The position numbers and the translations under genes were made by a program. DNA of 64,000 bases from Haloarcula taiwanensis (GTDB lineage Archaea > Halobacteriota > Halobacteria > Halobacteriales > Haloarculaceae), in contig CP019155.1 in the NCBI GenBank assembly GCA_002844335.1, positions 461,234-525,233 on the forward strand, in the 5' to 3' direction. The number at the start of each line of letters is the position of its first letter. Position 1 is the stretch's first letter. Shown here one piece after another: positions 17,064 to 25,608 of the stretch. The notes under the pieces were generated by a model. It was not told the origin of the DNA. It was given only the letters and a program-made list of their open reading frames with translations, and searched no databases.

Positions 17064-17729
17064 TCAATCCAGCGTCGCGGGGTCGGCTGTCTCGGGCGCG
17101 TGCCGGTCGAGAAAGGTCTCTAAATCGCGGAAGTCGTCGAGTCGTTCGCGGAGCGTCTCGTGGTCCCAGTCCCACCATTCAGTCGCTGCGATGCGAGCCG
17201 CGATGTCCTCTGGGAAACGCCGCCGAATCGGCTCGGCGGGGACGCCCGCAACGATGGAGTACGGCGCCACGTCGTCGGCAACGACGGCACCCGCGCCCAC
17301 GACGGCCCCATCACCGATAGAGACACCGGGGAGGACGATGGCACCGTGGCCAATCCACACGTCGTGACCGACTTCGACTGGCTGGTCGGCCCGCCATTCG
17401 AATATCGACTCGTCGTCTTTTCCGAGGTCGTACATCGCCGCGCGATAGGTGAAGTGATGTGCCGTCGGGCGGTCGATGGGGTGGTTGGTCGGCCCGAGTC
17501 TGGCCGCGGCGGCGACGTTGCCGAACTTCCCAATGGTCGTGAAATCCAGCTGTACGTCCTCCATGAGATAGGTGTAGTCGCCGATAGCAGACTCGTTGAG
17601 TCGAGACCGTTGCCGAACCTCGGTCCACGCCCCGAGTTCGCTCTCAGTGATCGAGACGGGGTCGTGCAGCGTCGGGTCGGGACCGAGCGACCGGGTCCGG
17701 TCCGCCCCGTAGTCCTCGACGTACGTCAC
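17064..17729 (-). CDS. hexapeptide-repeat acyltransferase of the phosphonate-metabolism type
   Basis: This 221-residue left-handed beta-helix protein has hexapeptide repeats: VGHDVWIGHGAIVLPGVSIG, then DGAVVGAGAVVADDV, ending in the YSIVAGVPAEPIRRRF motif of acetyltransferases. The longer insert around residues 80-115 (HHFTYRAAMYDLGKDDE) is typical of members found in phosphonate clusters, where they may acetylate aminoalkylphosphonates before C-P cleavage. It starts with GTG and overlaps the phnE stop by four bases, so it is the last gene of the phnDCE operon. Its exact acceptor is not known. Confidence 0.87.
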   Translation of the reverse strand: MTYVEDYGADRTRSLGPDPTLHDPVSITESELGAWTEVRQRSRLNESAIGDYTYLMEDVQLDFTTIGKFGNVAAAARLGPTNHPIDRPTAHHFTYRAAMYDLGKDDESIFEWRADQPVEVGHDVWIGHGAIVLPGVSIGDGAVVGAGAVVADDVAPYSIVAGVPAEPIRRRFPEDIAARIAATEWWDWDHETLRERLDDFRDLETFLDRHAPETADPATLD

Positions 17730-18748
17730 TGGCGACGCCCCATCGTCGAGGCCAGTATCTTCTTCGGCGCGTTTACGAAGGCGTCGAGGACGCCGGTCTG
17801 TTCGGTGTCGTCGTCCTCTCGCAGGTACGACCGGACACGCTGACTGATTAGTTCAACAGATCCGGCTAACAGGAAGATCAGAATGATACAGGCCATCATA
17901 TTGGTGTAGTGGAACGTCTGTCGCTGGATGTACAGTTCCAGACCCAGGCCGCCGCCGCCGATGATACCGAGGCCGATAGCGGCCCGCACGTTGTGTTCCA
18001 GATCGAAGGCGATCCAGGCGATAAACTGCCGGAACACCTGACTGAGCATCCCGAAAGAGACGACCTGCGAGCGGTTCGCGCCCGTCGAGCGGATCCCCTC
18101 GATGGGTCCGTCCTCTATCTCTTCGAGCTCATCGGTGAACAACCGGCCGAGGTATCCCGTTGTGTCGACCATTATCGCCAGAGCTGCGGTGAACGGTGTG
18201 ACCCCGGCCAGCGGGATGAGTATCAGGAACCAGACAAGTCCGGGGATAGCTCGAATGAGGCTCATCGTCCCGCGGAAGACGAAATTGAACGGGTAGGGGA
18301 CAACCCGCTCGCTTGCCATCACGCCGAAAAAGAGCGCGCCGGGCAGTCCGAGTACCGACCCAGCGAATGCGACAGCTAACGTGACGAACATAGCGCCCCA
18401 GACGATCTGTCCGTTCTCGACGGTGAGAATAAGATTCTCCGCCATCATGAACGCCCAGTACTCACCGAGATCAACGAACGGAACGCCGAAGTACGTCGTC
18501 GGTGGGAAGTACCCCAGTAGTGCCTCGTAGAACTGGTCGAGTTGCTCGACCAGCATCAGCAGTTCGAACTCGATTACGCGGAGACTGAAATAAAATATCA
18601 AACCGGTGCCAACGAGGCCTAAAAGCGTCCAGAGCCGCCGTTTCGTCTTACGGCGCTTCATCTCCTGAAGTTTCTGTTCCGCGGCGGTGTCGCCCACGTC
18701 GTCGAACCCGAAGTATGTCGCGACGCGGTTGCCGTCGGCCGAACTCAC
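17726..18748 (-). CDS. phnE: phosphonate ABC transporter permease PhnE
   Basis: The 340-residue permease has a long charged N-terminus of about 35 residues, a first membrane helix, and a five-helix transport domain with the cytoplasmic loop DELEEIEDGPIEGIRSTGANRSQVVSFGML, the PhnE version of the EAA coupling loop. A Gly-rich IGGGGLGLEL follows near the C-terminus. It forms the membrane channel for phosphonates together with PhnC. It starts with GTG, overlaps phnC by four bases, and is longer than the bacterial PhnE of about 260 residues because of its N- and C-terminal extensions. Confidence 0.92.
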   Translation of the reverse strand: MSSADGNRVATYFGFDDVGDTAAEQKLQEMKRRKTKRRLWTLLGLVGTGLIFYFSLRVIEFELLMLVEQLDQFYEALLGYFPPTTYFGVPFVDLGEYWAFMMAENLILTVENGQIVWGAMFVTLAVAFAGSVLGLPGALFFGVMASERVVPYPFNFVFRGTMSLIRAIPGLVWFLILIPLAGVTPFTAALAIMVDTTGYLGRLFTDELEEIEDGPIEGIRSTGANRSQVVSFGMLSQVFRQFIAWIAFDLEHNVRAAIGLGIIGGGGLGLELYIQRQTFHYTNMMACIILIFLLAGSVELISQRVRSYLREDDDTEQTGVLDAFVNAPKKILASTMGRRQ

Positions 18749-19548
18749 GCTTCGACCCTCCGCTCGTGGTCCTCGTCTCCGGGGAGACCGGCAGCGCCGT
18801 CGGCGAGGTCGTCCTGGTCTGCTAGGCCGACCGTCTCGACGCTGCCGTACAGGTCGTCAATCAAATCGGGCGTCAGGCCCTCCCGACCCACGTCGAACAG
18901 TTTTTGACCGTCTTTCAAGCCGATGAATCGGTCGCCGAAGTGTGCGGCGATGTTAACCTGATGGAGGCTTACGAGCGCCGTCACATTATGCTCCATCGCG
19001 GCCTTCCGGAGGTAGCCCATCACTGTTTCGGCGCTGGCGGGGTCGAGGCTTGCGACCGGTTCGTCCGCGAGCAGGAGACGGGGGTCCTGGACCAGCGCGC
19101 GGGCGATGCCGACGCGCTGTTGCTGCCCGCCCGACATCTGAGTGACGCGCTGGTGGCTCTCGTCGAGCAGGCCGACTGTTTCCAGAGCCTCCAACGCCCG
19201 GACCTTGTCCTCGCGGGCCTGCCACTGAAGCAGGCTCTTGACCATCGAAACGCGGTCCAGAGACCCAGTGAGAGCGTTCAGGTACGCCGAGACGCCTTCC
19301 ACAAGGTTGTGTTGCTGGAAGATCATCCCAACGTCTGTCCGCGACCCGCCAATCTCCTCGTCATCGAGATAGATACCGCCCTCAGTAGGCTCGGTCAGAC
19401 CGTTGGCACAGCGCAACAGCGTCGACTTTCCCGCCCCAGACTCTCCGAGCAAGACCGCGAACTCGTCTTCAATCTCGAACGATACTGATTCGAGGGCTGT
19501 CACGTCACCGTACTCCTTTGTCAGGTTTTCTACCTTAAGCGTACTCAT
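18745..19548 (-). CDS. phnC: phosphonate ABC transporter ATP-binding protein PhnC
   Basis: The 267-residue ATPase contains Walker A GESGAGKST near 35-43, a Q-loop in MIFQQHNLV, signature MSGGQQQR, Walker B LLLADEPVASLDP and the switch His in VSLHQVNIA, which is the PhnC-specific form of this region. It energises phosphonate uptake with the PhnE permease, whose start overlaps its stop. A Asp/Glu-rich C-terminal tail of about 25 residues is typical of the halophile. The protein is cytosolic and membrane-associated. Confidence 0.94.
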   Translation of the reverse strand: MSTLKVENLTKEYGDVTALESVSFEIEDEFAVLLGESGAGKSTLLRCANGLTEPTEGGIYLDDEEIGGSRTDVGMIFQQHNLVEGVSAYLNALTGSLDRVSMVKSLLQWQAREDKVRALEALETVGLLDESHQRVTQMSGGQQQRVGIARALVQDPRLLLADEPVASLDPASAETVMGYLRKAAMEHNVTALVSLHQVNIAAHFGDRFIGLKDGQKLFDVGREGLTPDLIDDLYGSVETVGLADQDDLADGAAGLPGDEDHERRVEA

Positions 19549-19571
19549 GATAAAAATAGTACCCTAAGCGC

Positions 19572-20612
19572 TTAGGCCGCGGGGTCAATGCCGACTGCGT
19601 TCATCCGTTTGATCACCGGTTGATATGTCTCCATTGAGGTGTCTCTAAGTGTCGTGAACGGCAGTTCCTCCTCGTTGTAGTCGTCCGGGTAGTACTGCTG
19701 GATAGTTTCCTTATCAGAATTGACCAGTGCGTCGCCGATCGCCGATTTCTTCTCGGAGTCCCAGCTCTTGCGGGCGTACATCGGCTGTTTCGGGATGGGG
19801 AAGGACCACCAGATCGGCTTGAATGCCGGCGTTTCAGTCCCGAGCGTGTCGAGGAAGGAACTCTTGTCCAGCACGCGGTCGGGGAAGTCTGACTTGTACT
19901 TCTCGGGGATGTGCGGGATGCCGTTCCCACCCCAGGTGGTCGCGCCGTCAGCCTCGCCGTTCCCGAGTTTCTGCAGAGCGATGTCGTGGTCGGTCCAGCT
20001 CCCTTCGAAGTCTTCCGGCGGCCCCTTGGGTGCCTCACCGATGTCGAGGCCAGCCTCCTGAAGCGTGTAGAGCGCGAAAATGGAGCCGCTGGTCGAGAGG
20101 CGGTCGGCGAAAGCCCACGTCTTGCCCTCCACGTCTGTCCGCTCTGAAATCTCCGAGTCCGGTTTGACTAGCATTACCGAGAAGTAGAACGCCGACCCGC
20201 CCGTGACGGTCGTTCCGTAGACGTCCATCAGGTCGGGGTTGGAGATGAGTGTCACGTCGTCCATCCCGATCTCGGCCTGCTCACTCTCCAGCGCCGGTCG
20301 GATAGCGGAGTAATCTTGTGGGACCTTCATTTCCACGTTGACGCCGTCAACCTCGCCGTTGATGAGGTTCTGGACCGGCTTGTAGCGCCGACGGGCGTCG
20401 GCCGGCGTCCCCGGCGTCAGCAGCATCGTGACGCTCTCTGCGCCGCCACCACTCCCACCGCCCATCACGGAGCTGCACCCGGCGAGACCAAATGTCGCAG
20501 CGGCGGCCGCACCACCGGCGAGGAATCGACGGCGGTTGACCGCACCAGACTGTGTCCCGTTCGTTGTGTCCGATACCCCGAACCCGTATTCAGTCGCGTC
20601 GTCTGACATCAT
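19572..20612 (-). CDS. phnD: phosphonate-binding lipoprotein PhnD
   Basis: This 346-residue protein has a twin-arginine lipoprotein signal (NRRRFLAGGAAAAATFGLAGC, lipidated Cys near residue 46) and the PhnD fold, with VTMLLTPGTPADARRRYKPVQNLI at the start of the mature domain and EIGMDDVTLISNPDL in the first lobe. It captures phosphonates outside the membrane and heads the operon phnD-phnC-phnE-transferase. It is divergent from phnG, with a 222-base shared promoter region. Two adjacent ATGs exist; 20612 is the first. Confidence 0.93.
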   Translation of the reverse strand: MMSDDATEYGFGVSDTTNGTQSGAVNRRRFLAGGAAAAATFGLAGCSSVMGGGSGGGAESVTMLLTPGTPADARRRYKPVQNLINGEVDGVNVEMKVPQDYSAIRPALESEQAEIGMDDVTLISNPDLMDVYGTTVTGGSAFYFSVMLVKPDSEISERTDVEGKTWAFADRLSTSGSIFALYTLQEAGLDIGEAPKGPPEDFEGSWTDHDIALQKLGNGEADGATTWGGNGIPHIPEKYKSDFPDRVLDKSSFLDTLGTETPAFKPIWWSFPIPKQPMYARKSWDSEKKSAIGDALVNSDKETIQQYYPDDYNEEELPFTTLRDTSMETYQPVIKRMNAVGIDPAA

Positions 20613-20834
20613 CTGTGGGCTGGTAAAGGGGTCGAATAACAGTTGGCTGCGTAGAGTCCAGAGCGTCCACCTGTCTGAGGGCGGCTGGTGACTATCTCCA
20701 CAACGTGGCTAGCAAGTACATACCCGTATAGACGCACAGAGACAGGAGGGGGAGCGAACCCCAGCAGCTGGTCGGGCATAGAGAGTACCGAGTGAAGCCT
20801 TATGCGGTAGTTGCAGTCCTGATAGAGTGAGTGC
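20613..20834. promoter_or_regulatory. divergent phn promoter region
   Basis: This gap separates the importer operon from the C-P lyase operon. A CTTATGC stretch at about 20798-20804 lies some 33 bases before the phnG start and may serve as its TATA element. No clear operator symmetry is visible. Confidence 0.45.
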
Positions 20835-21278
20835 ATGGTTGACCCATATGATCGGTCGGACCGGTTCGAGCTGATCGCCGCCTGCGAGGGCGGGACGCTC
20901 GCCCGGTTCGCCAACGATGTCCTCGCGGACGACCCGCCGCTGTCCGTCCGTCAGGAGCCACGGCCGCAGTTGGTGATGCAACAGGTACGCGAACCGGTCG
21001 AGCGACGGCCGTTCAATCTCGGGGAGGTCCTTGTGACGCCCGCCGAGGTCGAACTCGACGGCGCTCGCGGATTCGCAATGCTCCCCGGCAAGCGCGAGCG
21101 CGCCGCGCTTTCTGGGGCTATCGTCGACGCCGCCGTCGCCGGCGACCACGAGGCGACGCCGGACATCGTCGCGGCGCTCGAAGCGGTCGCCGACAGCGAG
21201 CGCGACCAGCGCCGGCGGGCGTGGGCCGAGAGCAAGCATACGGCCGTCGACTTCCAGACGATGGAGGGCGAGGAATGA
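20835..21278 (+). CDS. phnG: C-P lyase core subunit PhnG
   Basis: The 147-residue protein matches PhnG, the smallest partner of the PhnGHIJ core. Recognisable are VMQQVREPVERRPFNLGEVLVTPAEVEL (about residues 47-74), GFAMLPGKRERAALSGAIVDAAVA, and the C-terminal RRRAWAESKHTAVDFQTM, which agrees with the RxxxxxxTxVdF tail of PhnG. With PhnH, PhnI and PhnL it transfers ribose triphosphate from ATP onto the phosphonate. It opens an operon of nine genes with overlaps or no gaps throughout; phnH begins inside its stop codon. Confidence 0.92.
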   Translation: MVDPYDRSDRFELIAACEGGTLARFANDVLADDPPLSVRQEPRPQLVMQQVREPVERRPFNLGEVLVTPAEVELDGARGFAMLPGKRERAALSGAIVDAAVAGDHEATPDIVAALEAVADSERDQRRRAWAESKHTAVDFQTMEGEE

Positions 21279-21823
21279 GGGCGCTCGGTCTCGACCCAGT
21301 CCACGACACGCGCGACGCGTTCGACGGTCTGCTCGAAGCGATGAGTCGGCCGGGAACGGTCCAGTCCGTCCCGTCGCCGGCAGACCAGGCCGTCGTCTCG
21401 ACGCTGGTCGACCACGAAGTGACGCTCTCGACGACCGACGAGACGCTCCGCGACGCGCTCTCGGACCAGGGGCGTCTCGACGCCGCGCCGCCCGAGGCGG
21501 CCGACATCGTCCACCTCACCGGCGACCGAGACGTCGACGTACGCGAGTGCGAACGCGGGACGCTCGTCGAACCCAGCGACGGCGCGACGGTCGTCTACCG
21601 CGTGGCGTCGCTCGCCGCTGGGGCCGCCGGGGCCGGGACGACCGTTCGGATTACCGGGCCGGGCGTCGACGGGGAGACGACGCTGTCGGTGTCGCTGCCC
21701 GCCGCAGATCTGGCCGCGCTCACCGACGCCCAGTCGAGCTATCCCCGGGGCGTCGACGCGGTGTTCGCGGCCGACGACAGCCTCGCGGCCCTCCCCCGGT
21801 CGCTCACCGCGGAGGTGGTCTGA
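21275..21823 (+). CDS. phnH: C-P lyase core subunit PhnH
   Basis: The 182-residue protein starts at 21275, overlapping phnG by four bases, and begins RALGLDPVHDTRDAFDGLLEAMSRPGTV, which corresponds to the PhnH opening (FRxxxxAMSRPG). Later motifs are TVRITGPGV and YPRGVDAVFAADDSLAALPRS, where PhnH proteins have the conserved FPxGxDxxF. PhnH is a dimeric structural and catalytic partner of PhnG in the core complex. The following phnI starts at the very next base. Confidence 0.92.
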   Translation: MRALGLDPVHDTRDAFDGLLEAMSRPGTVQSVPSPADQAVVSTLVDHEVTLSTTDETLRDALSDQGRLDAAPPEAADIVHLTGDRDVDVRECERGTLVEPSDGATVVYRVASLAAGAAGAGTTVRITGPGVDGETTLSVSLPAADLAALTDAQSSYPRGVDAVFAADDSLAALPRSLTAEVV

Positions 21824-22951
21824 ATGGGATACGTCGCCGTCACCGCCGGCGAGGAACTCATCGAGCGCGCGGCCGACTTATTCGAGAGTCAGCGGATCGG
21901 TGACTCCGAGGACGTCGATGTCGACCAGATTCGCGACCAGTTCGGTCGCCTCACCGCCCAGGCGATGGGCGAGGGCGGACTGTACGCCCCACGACTGGCT
22001 GCGCTGGCGGTCAAGCAGGCCCAGGGGGACGCCGTCGAGGCCGCCTTCCTCCTGCGGGCCTACCGTTCGACGCTGGAGCGCTTCGACGAGAGTGTCACAG
22101 TCGAGCCAAGCGAGATGATCGCCTCGCGGCGCGTCTCCCCGGCGTTCAAAGATGTCCCTGGCGGCCAGATTCTCGGCGCGACCAAGGACTACACCCAGCG
22201 CCTGCTGGACTTCGACCTCGTCGACGGCGACCCGACGGACCCGACCGAGGACTGGGACGTCGAGGACGCAGGCGAACCCGAGCGGCTCACGAACGTCACA
22301 GAACTGCTCCGCGAGGAGGGCCTGCTCCACGAACCGACCGCCCCGGACGTTGAGGAGCCAAACGACACCACGCGGGAGTCGGTGACGCATCCGCCCGAGC
22401 GCGACGAGGTGTTACAGGAACTCGCCCGGGGCGAGACCGGCGCTGTGACGGCGCTCGGCTACTCCGCGCTCCGGGGGTACGGCCAGGTCCACCCGACATT
22501 GGCGGAGGTCCGCGTCGGCGACCTGCCGGTCCGCATCGAACACCCCTACACCGGCGACGACGTGACCGTCGCGCACACGCGTGTCACCGAGTCAGAGGCC
22601 GTCGTGCCTGTCTACGAGAAGCGCGAGGACCCCCAGTTCGCCTTCGGCTACGGCCTGACGTTCGGTCGCAACGAACGCAAGGCCATCGGGATGACGATCC
22701 TCGACGCCTCGATACAGCTCGACGGCGAGGCCGAACCGGCCGAGGACGCCGAGTTCGTCCTCGACACGGTCGACGGGATGGACGCCTTCGGCTTCATCGA
22801 GCACCTCAAACTGCCCCACTACGTCACCTTCCAGTCGATTCTGGACCGCATCCGCGCGATCCGGGAGCGCCAGGGGCTTCGTGAGGACGGACGCGTCGAC
22901 GACGAACAGCCAGCCGAACCGGCAGTCGCGGGAGCGAGTGACGATGACTGA
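21824..22951 (+). CDS. phnI: C-P lyase core subunit PhnI
   Basis: This 375-residue protein is PhnI, the nucleosidase-like subunit that joins the phosphonate to the ribose of ATP. Diagnostic parts include GYVAVTAGEELIERA at the start, QIRDQFGRLTAQAMGEGGLYAP, ALGYSALRGYGQVHPTLAEVRVG, and FAFGYGLTFGRNERKAIGMTILD near residue 270. The C-terminal third contains LPHYVTFQSILDRIRAIRERQ. The last 15-20 residues are acidic. Its stop overlaps the phnJ start by eight bases. Expected location is the cytosolic PhnGHIJ complex. Confidence 0.95.
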   Translation: MGYVAVTAGEELIERAADLFESQRIGDSEDVDVDQIRDQFGRLTAQAMGEGGLYAPRLAALAVKQAQGDAVEAAFLLRAYRSTLERFDESVTVEPSEMIASRRVSPAFKDVPGGQILGATKDYTQRLLDFDLVDGDPTDPTEDWDVEDAGEPERLTNVTELLREEGLLHEPTAPDVEEPNDTTRESVTHPPERDEVLQELARGETGAVTALGYSALRGYGQVHPTLAEVRVGDLPVRIEHPYTGDDVTVAHTRVTESEAVVPVYEKREDPQFAFGYGLTFGRNERKAIGMTILDASIQLDGEAEPAEDAEFVLDTVDGMDAFGFIEHLKLPHYVTFQSILDRIRAIRERQGLREDGRVDDEQPAEPAVAGASDDD

Positions 22952-24047
22952 GGACACCACCACTAACGACGTCTCGCCCGACGGGGGGACACCCGTCGCG
23001 ACCGACTCCGTCGACGCCGCGCTGGATTCGCTCGACGGCGACGGCCTCGCGGGGTACAACTACGCGTATCTCGACGAACACACCAAGCGCGAGGTCCGGC
23101 GGTCGATGCTGAAGGCCGTCGCCATCCCCGGCCACCAGGTGCCCTACGCCTCACGGCCGATGCCGCTGGCCCGCGGGTGGGGGACCGGCGGGATACAGGC
23201 GTCGCTGTCGCTGCTCGGCCCCGACGACACGTTCAAAGTGATCGACCAGGGCGCAGACGAGAGCGTCAACGCGGCCAACATCCGCCGGCTAGCGGAGAAC
23301 ACGGCAGAAGTGGAGACGACGACGGACACCACCGCCGCCGACCTGATACAGAGCCGCCACCGCATCCCGGAGGAGGTGCTGACCGACGACCAGCGCCTCG
23401 TGTTGCAGGTGCCGGTCACCGACGCCCTCCGGAAGGTCGACCCCTCCGACGCCGCGAACCGACGCCGACATGCCCACCGGAACTACGGGAAGATGTGGGT
23501 CCACCTCTACGAGAATGTCGTCGAGTACGGCGAGATCCAGATCGCGTCGCGGTACCCGACGATGGTCGCCGGGCGCTACCTGATGGACCCTTCACCCATC
23601 CCTCGCTGGGACGTGCCGAAACTCGACGATGCCGACCACCTCACCGTGCTGGCCGCCGGCCGAGAGGCACGCATCTACGCCGTCCCGCCCCACACAGAGG
23701 TCGAACCGCTGGCCTTCGAGGACCGCGAGTTCACGGTCGAGCGGTTCCCGGACGAGGCCTGTCACGCCTGCGGATCGACCGACACCTACCTCGTCGAAGT
23801 CTCGGAGGCCGCCGCGGACGCGGACGGAGGCTTCGAGACGCGCTACGCCTGCAATGACGCGAGCTTCTGTGAGAAGCGCCGCGAGAATCCCGACCTGTCG
23901 AAGGCCCACCACCTCGACCGCGAGAGCGTCGACTGGGGGCCGGGAACGAGTGAGACGGCCACAGCAGACGACGGGGCGGCCCGTGCGGCCACGGACGACG
24001 ACGCTGTCACAGGCGACGAGGCGGTCCGTGGAGGTGACGGGCAGTGA
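22944..24047 (+). CDS. phnJ: radical-SAM C-P lyase PhnJ
   Basis: The 367-residue protein is the enzyme that cleaves the carbon-phosphorus bond of phosphonyl-ribose phosphate, releasing the alkane and a cyclic ribose phosphate. Four key cysteines are present at 273, 276, 303 and 309 in the CX2C...CX5C pattern of PhnJ, which supply the iron-sulfur cluster and the thiyl radical. The glycyl-radical site is Gly63 in AIPGHQVP. It is longer than Escherichia coli PhnJ (281 residues): about 30 extra residues precede GYNYAYLDE, and about 50 acidic residues follow the core. The extra length may reflect halophilic adaptation. The start at 22944 overlaps phnI. Confidence 0.95.
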   Translation: MTEDTTTNDVSPDGGTPVATDSVDAALDSLDGDGLAGYNYAYLDEHTKREVRRSMLKAVAIPGHQVPYASRPMPLARGWGTGGIQASLSLLGPDDTFKVIDQGADESVNAANIRRLAENTAEVETTTDTTAADLIQSRHRIPEEVLTDDQRLVLQVPVTDALRKVDPSDAANRRRHAHRNYGKMWVHLYENVVEYGEIQIASRYPTMVAGRYLMDPSPIPRWDVPKLDDADHLTVLAAGREARIYAVPPHTEVEPLAFEDREFTVERFPDEACHACGSTDTYLVEVSEAAADADGGFETRYACNDASFCEKRRENPDLSKAHHLDRESVDWGPGTSETATADDGAARAATDDDAVTGDEAVRGGDGQ

Positions 24048-24874
24048 CGCTGCTCGACGCCGAGGGCCTGGAGACGGTGTACGGGCCCAGATGTCCACAG
24101 TGCGTCGAGTCGACGGGCGACCGCGCCGGGACGAACCAGTGTCCCCACTGCGGGAGCGTCGTGGCCTGCGCCGAGGCCGACCTCGACGTCGAGGCCGGCG
24201 AGGTGCTCGGCATCGTCGGCGAGTCCGGCAGCGGCAAGTCCAGCCTCGCTGAACTGGTCGCACTGGAGCGCGATTCGGACGCGAAAACCGCCGGAGAAGT
24301 GCGCTACGCCGGCCATGACGGCAACCTGCTCGACGTCGACTACGAGACGCGTCACGACCTCCGGACCGGCGACATCGCCCTGGTCCACCAGCACATCCGC
24401 GACGGACTGAACCTCTCGTTCACTGGCGGCGGCAACGTCGCCGAGAAACTGCTCTCGGCGGGCGAGCGGTCCTACGAGGACGTCCGCGAGCGCGTCCGGG
24501 ACCTGTTTGAGGCGACCGAGATTCCCGTCACCCGGATGGACGACCCCACCAGCACCTACTCCGGCGGGATGCAGCGCCGGGTCCAGATAGCCCGTGCGCT
24601 GGCGACGGACCCCGACCTGGTCGTGCTGGACGAACCGACCACAGGGCTGGACGTGAGCGTCCAGGCCCGCGTCCTCGACATGTTCCGGCGCGTCCAGCGC
24701 GAGGAGGGCGTCGCGGCCATCGTCGTCTCGCACGACCTGAGCGTCGTCCGCCTGCTGGCCGACCGGACGCTGGTGATGCGCCACGGGCGCGTCGTCGAGT
24801 CCGGCCTCACGGACCGCGTGATGGAAGACCCGCACCACGAGTACACCCAGACCCTCATCAACTCAGTCATATGA
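24044..24874 (+). CDS. phnK: PhnK, ABC-type ATPase of the C-P lyase complex, with zinc-knuckle insert
   Basis: This 276-residue protein is an ABC ATPase without a membrane partner, as expected for PhnK, which binds PhnJ. It has Walker A GESGSGKSS near 58-66, a HQH motif in VHQHIRDGL, signature YSGGMQRR, Walker B LVVLDEPTTGLD and SHDLSVVRLLAD. Before Walker A it carries Cys17, Cys20, Cys33 and Cys36 in two CPxC motifs, likely a zinc-binding knuckle that the E. coli protein lacks but which I recall in other PhnK branches. It begins with GTG overlapping the phnJ stop, and overlaps phnL by four bases. Confidence 0.93.
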   Translation: MTLLDAEGLETVYGPRCPQCVESTGDRAGTNQCPHCGSVVACAEADLDVEAGEVLGIVGESGSGKSSLAELVALERDSDAKTAGEVRYAGHDGNLLDVDYETRHDLRTGDIALVHQHIRDGLNLSFTGGGNVAEKLLSAGERSYEDVRERVRDLFEATEIPVTRMDDPTSTYSGGMQRRVQIARALATDPDLVVLDEPTTGLDVSVQARVLDMFRRVQREEGVAAIVVSHDLSVVRLLADRTLVMRHGRVVESGLTDRVMEDPHHEYTQTLINSVI

Positions 24875-25608
24875 CAGTCCTGTCCGTCGACGGTCTCTCG
24901 AAGACCTTCGACATGCACGTGCTCGGCGACACGCAGGTCGTCGGCCTCGACGGCGTATCGTTCGACGTGCGCGAGGGCGAGTTCCTCGCTATCGTCGGAG
25001 AGTCCGGCAGCGGCAAGTCCTCGCTGCTGAAGTGCCTCTATCGCACCTACGAGCCCAGTTCGGGCGCCGTCGTCTACCACGGCCCCGACGGCGACGTGGA
25101 CCTCGCGTCCTGTCCCGACCGGACGGTCATCGACCTCCGGGGCGACGCCATCGGCTACACTTCCCAGTTCCTCGACGAGATACCGCGCGTCCCCGCAGTC
25201 GACGTGGTCGCGCGGCCGCTCGTCGAGCAGGGGACCGACCGCGAGGACGCCCGGGACACCGCCCGCGACCTCCTGTCCGCGCTGTCAGTGCCGGAGGAAC
25301 TCTGGCAGGCGTACCCGGCGACGTTCTCCGGCGGGGAGCGCCAGCGCGTCAACCTCGCGCAGGCACTCGCGCCGGAACCGGACCTGCTCCTGCTCGACGA
25401 ACCGACGAGCGCCCTCGACCCCGAGACGCGCCGGGCCGCCATCGACCTGCTCTCGACGTCGCTGGACGCGGGGACCACAGTGGTCGGCGTCTTCCACGAC
25501 ACCGACGTCGTGGAGGCCGTCGCCGACCGGGTGGTCGTGCTGGACGACGGCCGCCTCCGTCGGGTCGTCCCCATCGACGCCTTCGACGGAGAGGTGGTGG
25601 TCGGATGA
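24871..25608 (+). CDS. phnL: PhnL, ABC-type ATPase of the C-P lyase pathway
   Basis: The 245-residue protein has the ABC motifs Walker A GESGSGKSS near 44-51, signature FSGGERQR near 150-157, Walker [14 protein letters not shown] and FHDTDVVEAVADR as the switch region. The sequence YTSQFLDEIPRVPAVDVVARPLVEQG in the middle is typical of PhnL and distinguishes it from PhnK. It supports phosphonate-ribose coupling and interacts with the core complex. The start codon overlaps phnK and its stop overlaps phnM. Confidence 0.94.
   Translation: MTVLSVDGLSKTFDMHVLGDTQVVGLDGVSFDVREGEFLAIVGESGSGKSSLLKCLYRTYEPSSGAVVYHGPDGDVDLASCPDRTVIDLRGDAIGYTSQFLDEIPRVPAVDVVARPLVEQGTDREDARDTARDLLSALSVPEELWQAYPATFSGGERQRVNLAQALAPEPDLLLLDEPTSALDPETRRAAIDLLSTSLDAGTTVVGVFHDTDVVEAVADRVVVLDDGRLRRVVPIDAFDGEVVVG

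Noticed and set aside
17160..17843. Plus-strand frame of 227 codons opposite the hexapeptide transferase
   Set aside because: It is antisense to a clear beta-helix protein and shows no domain.
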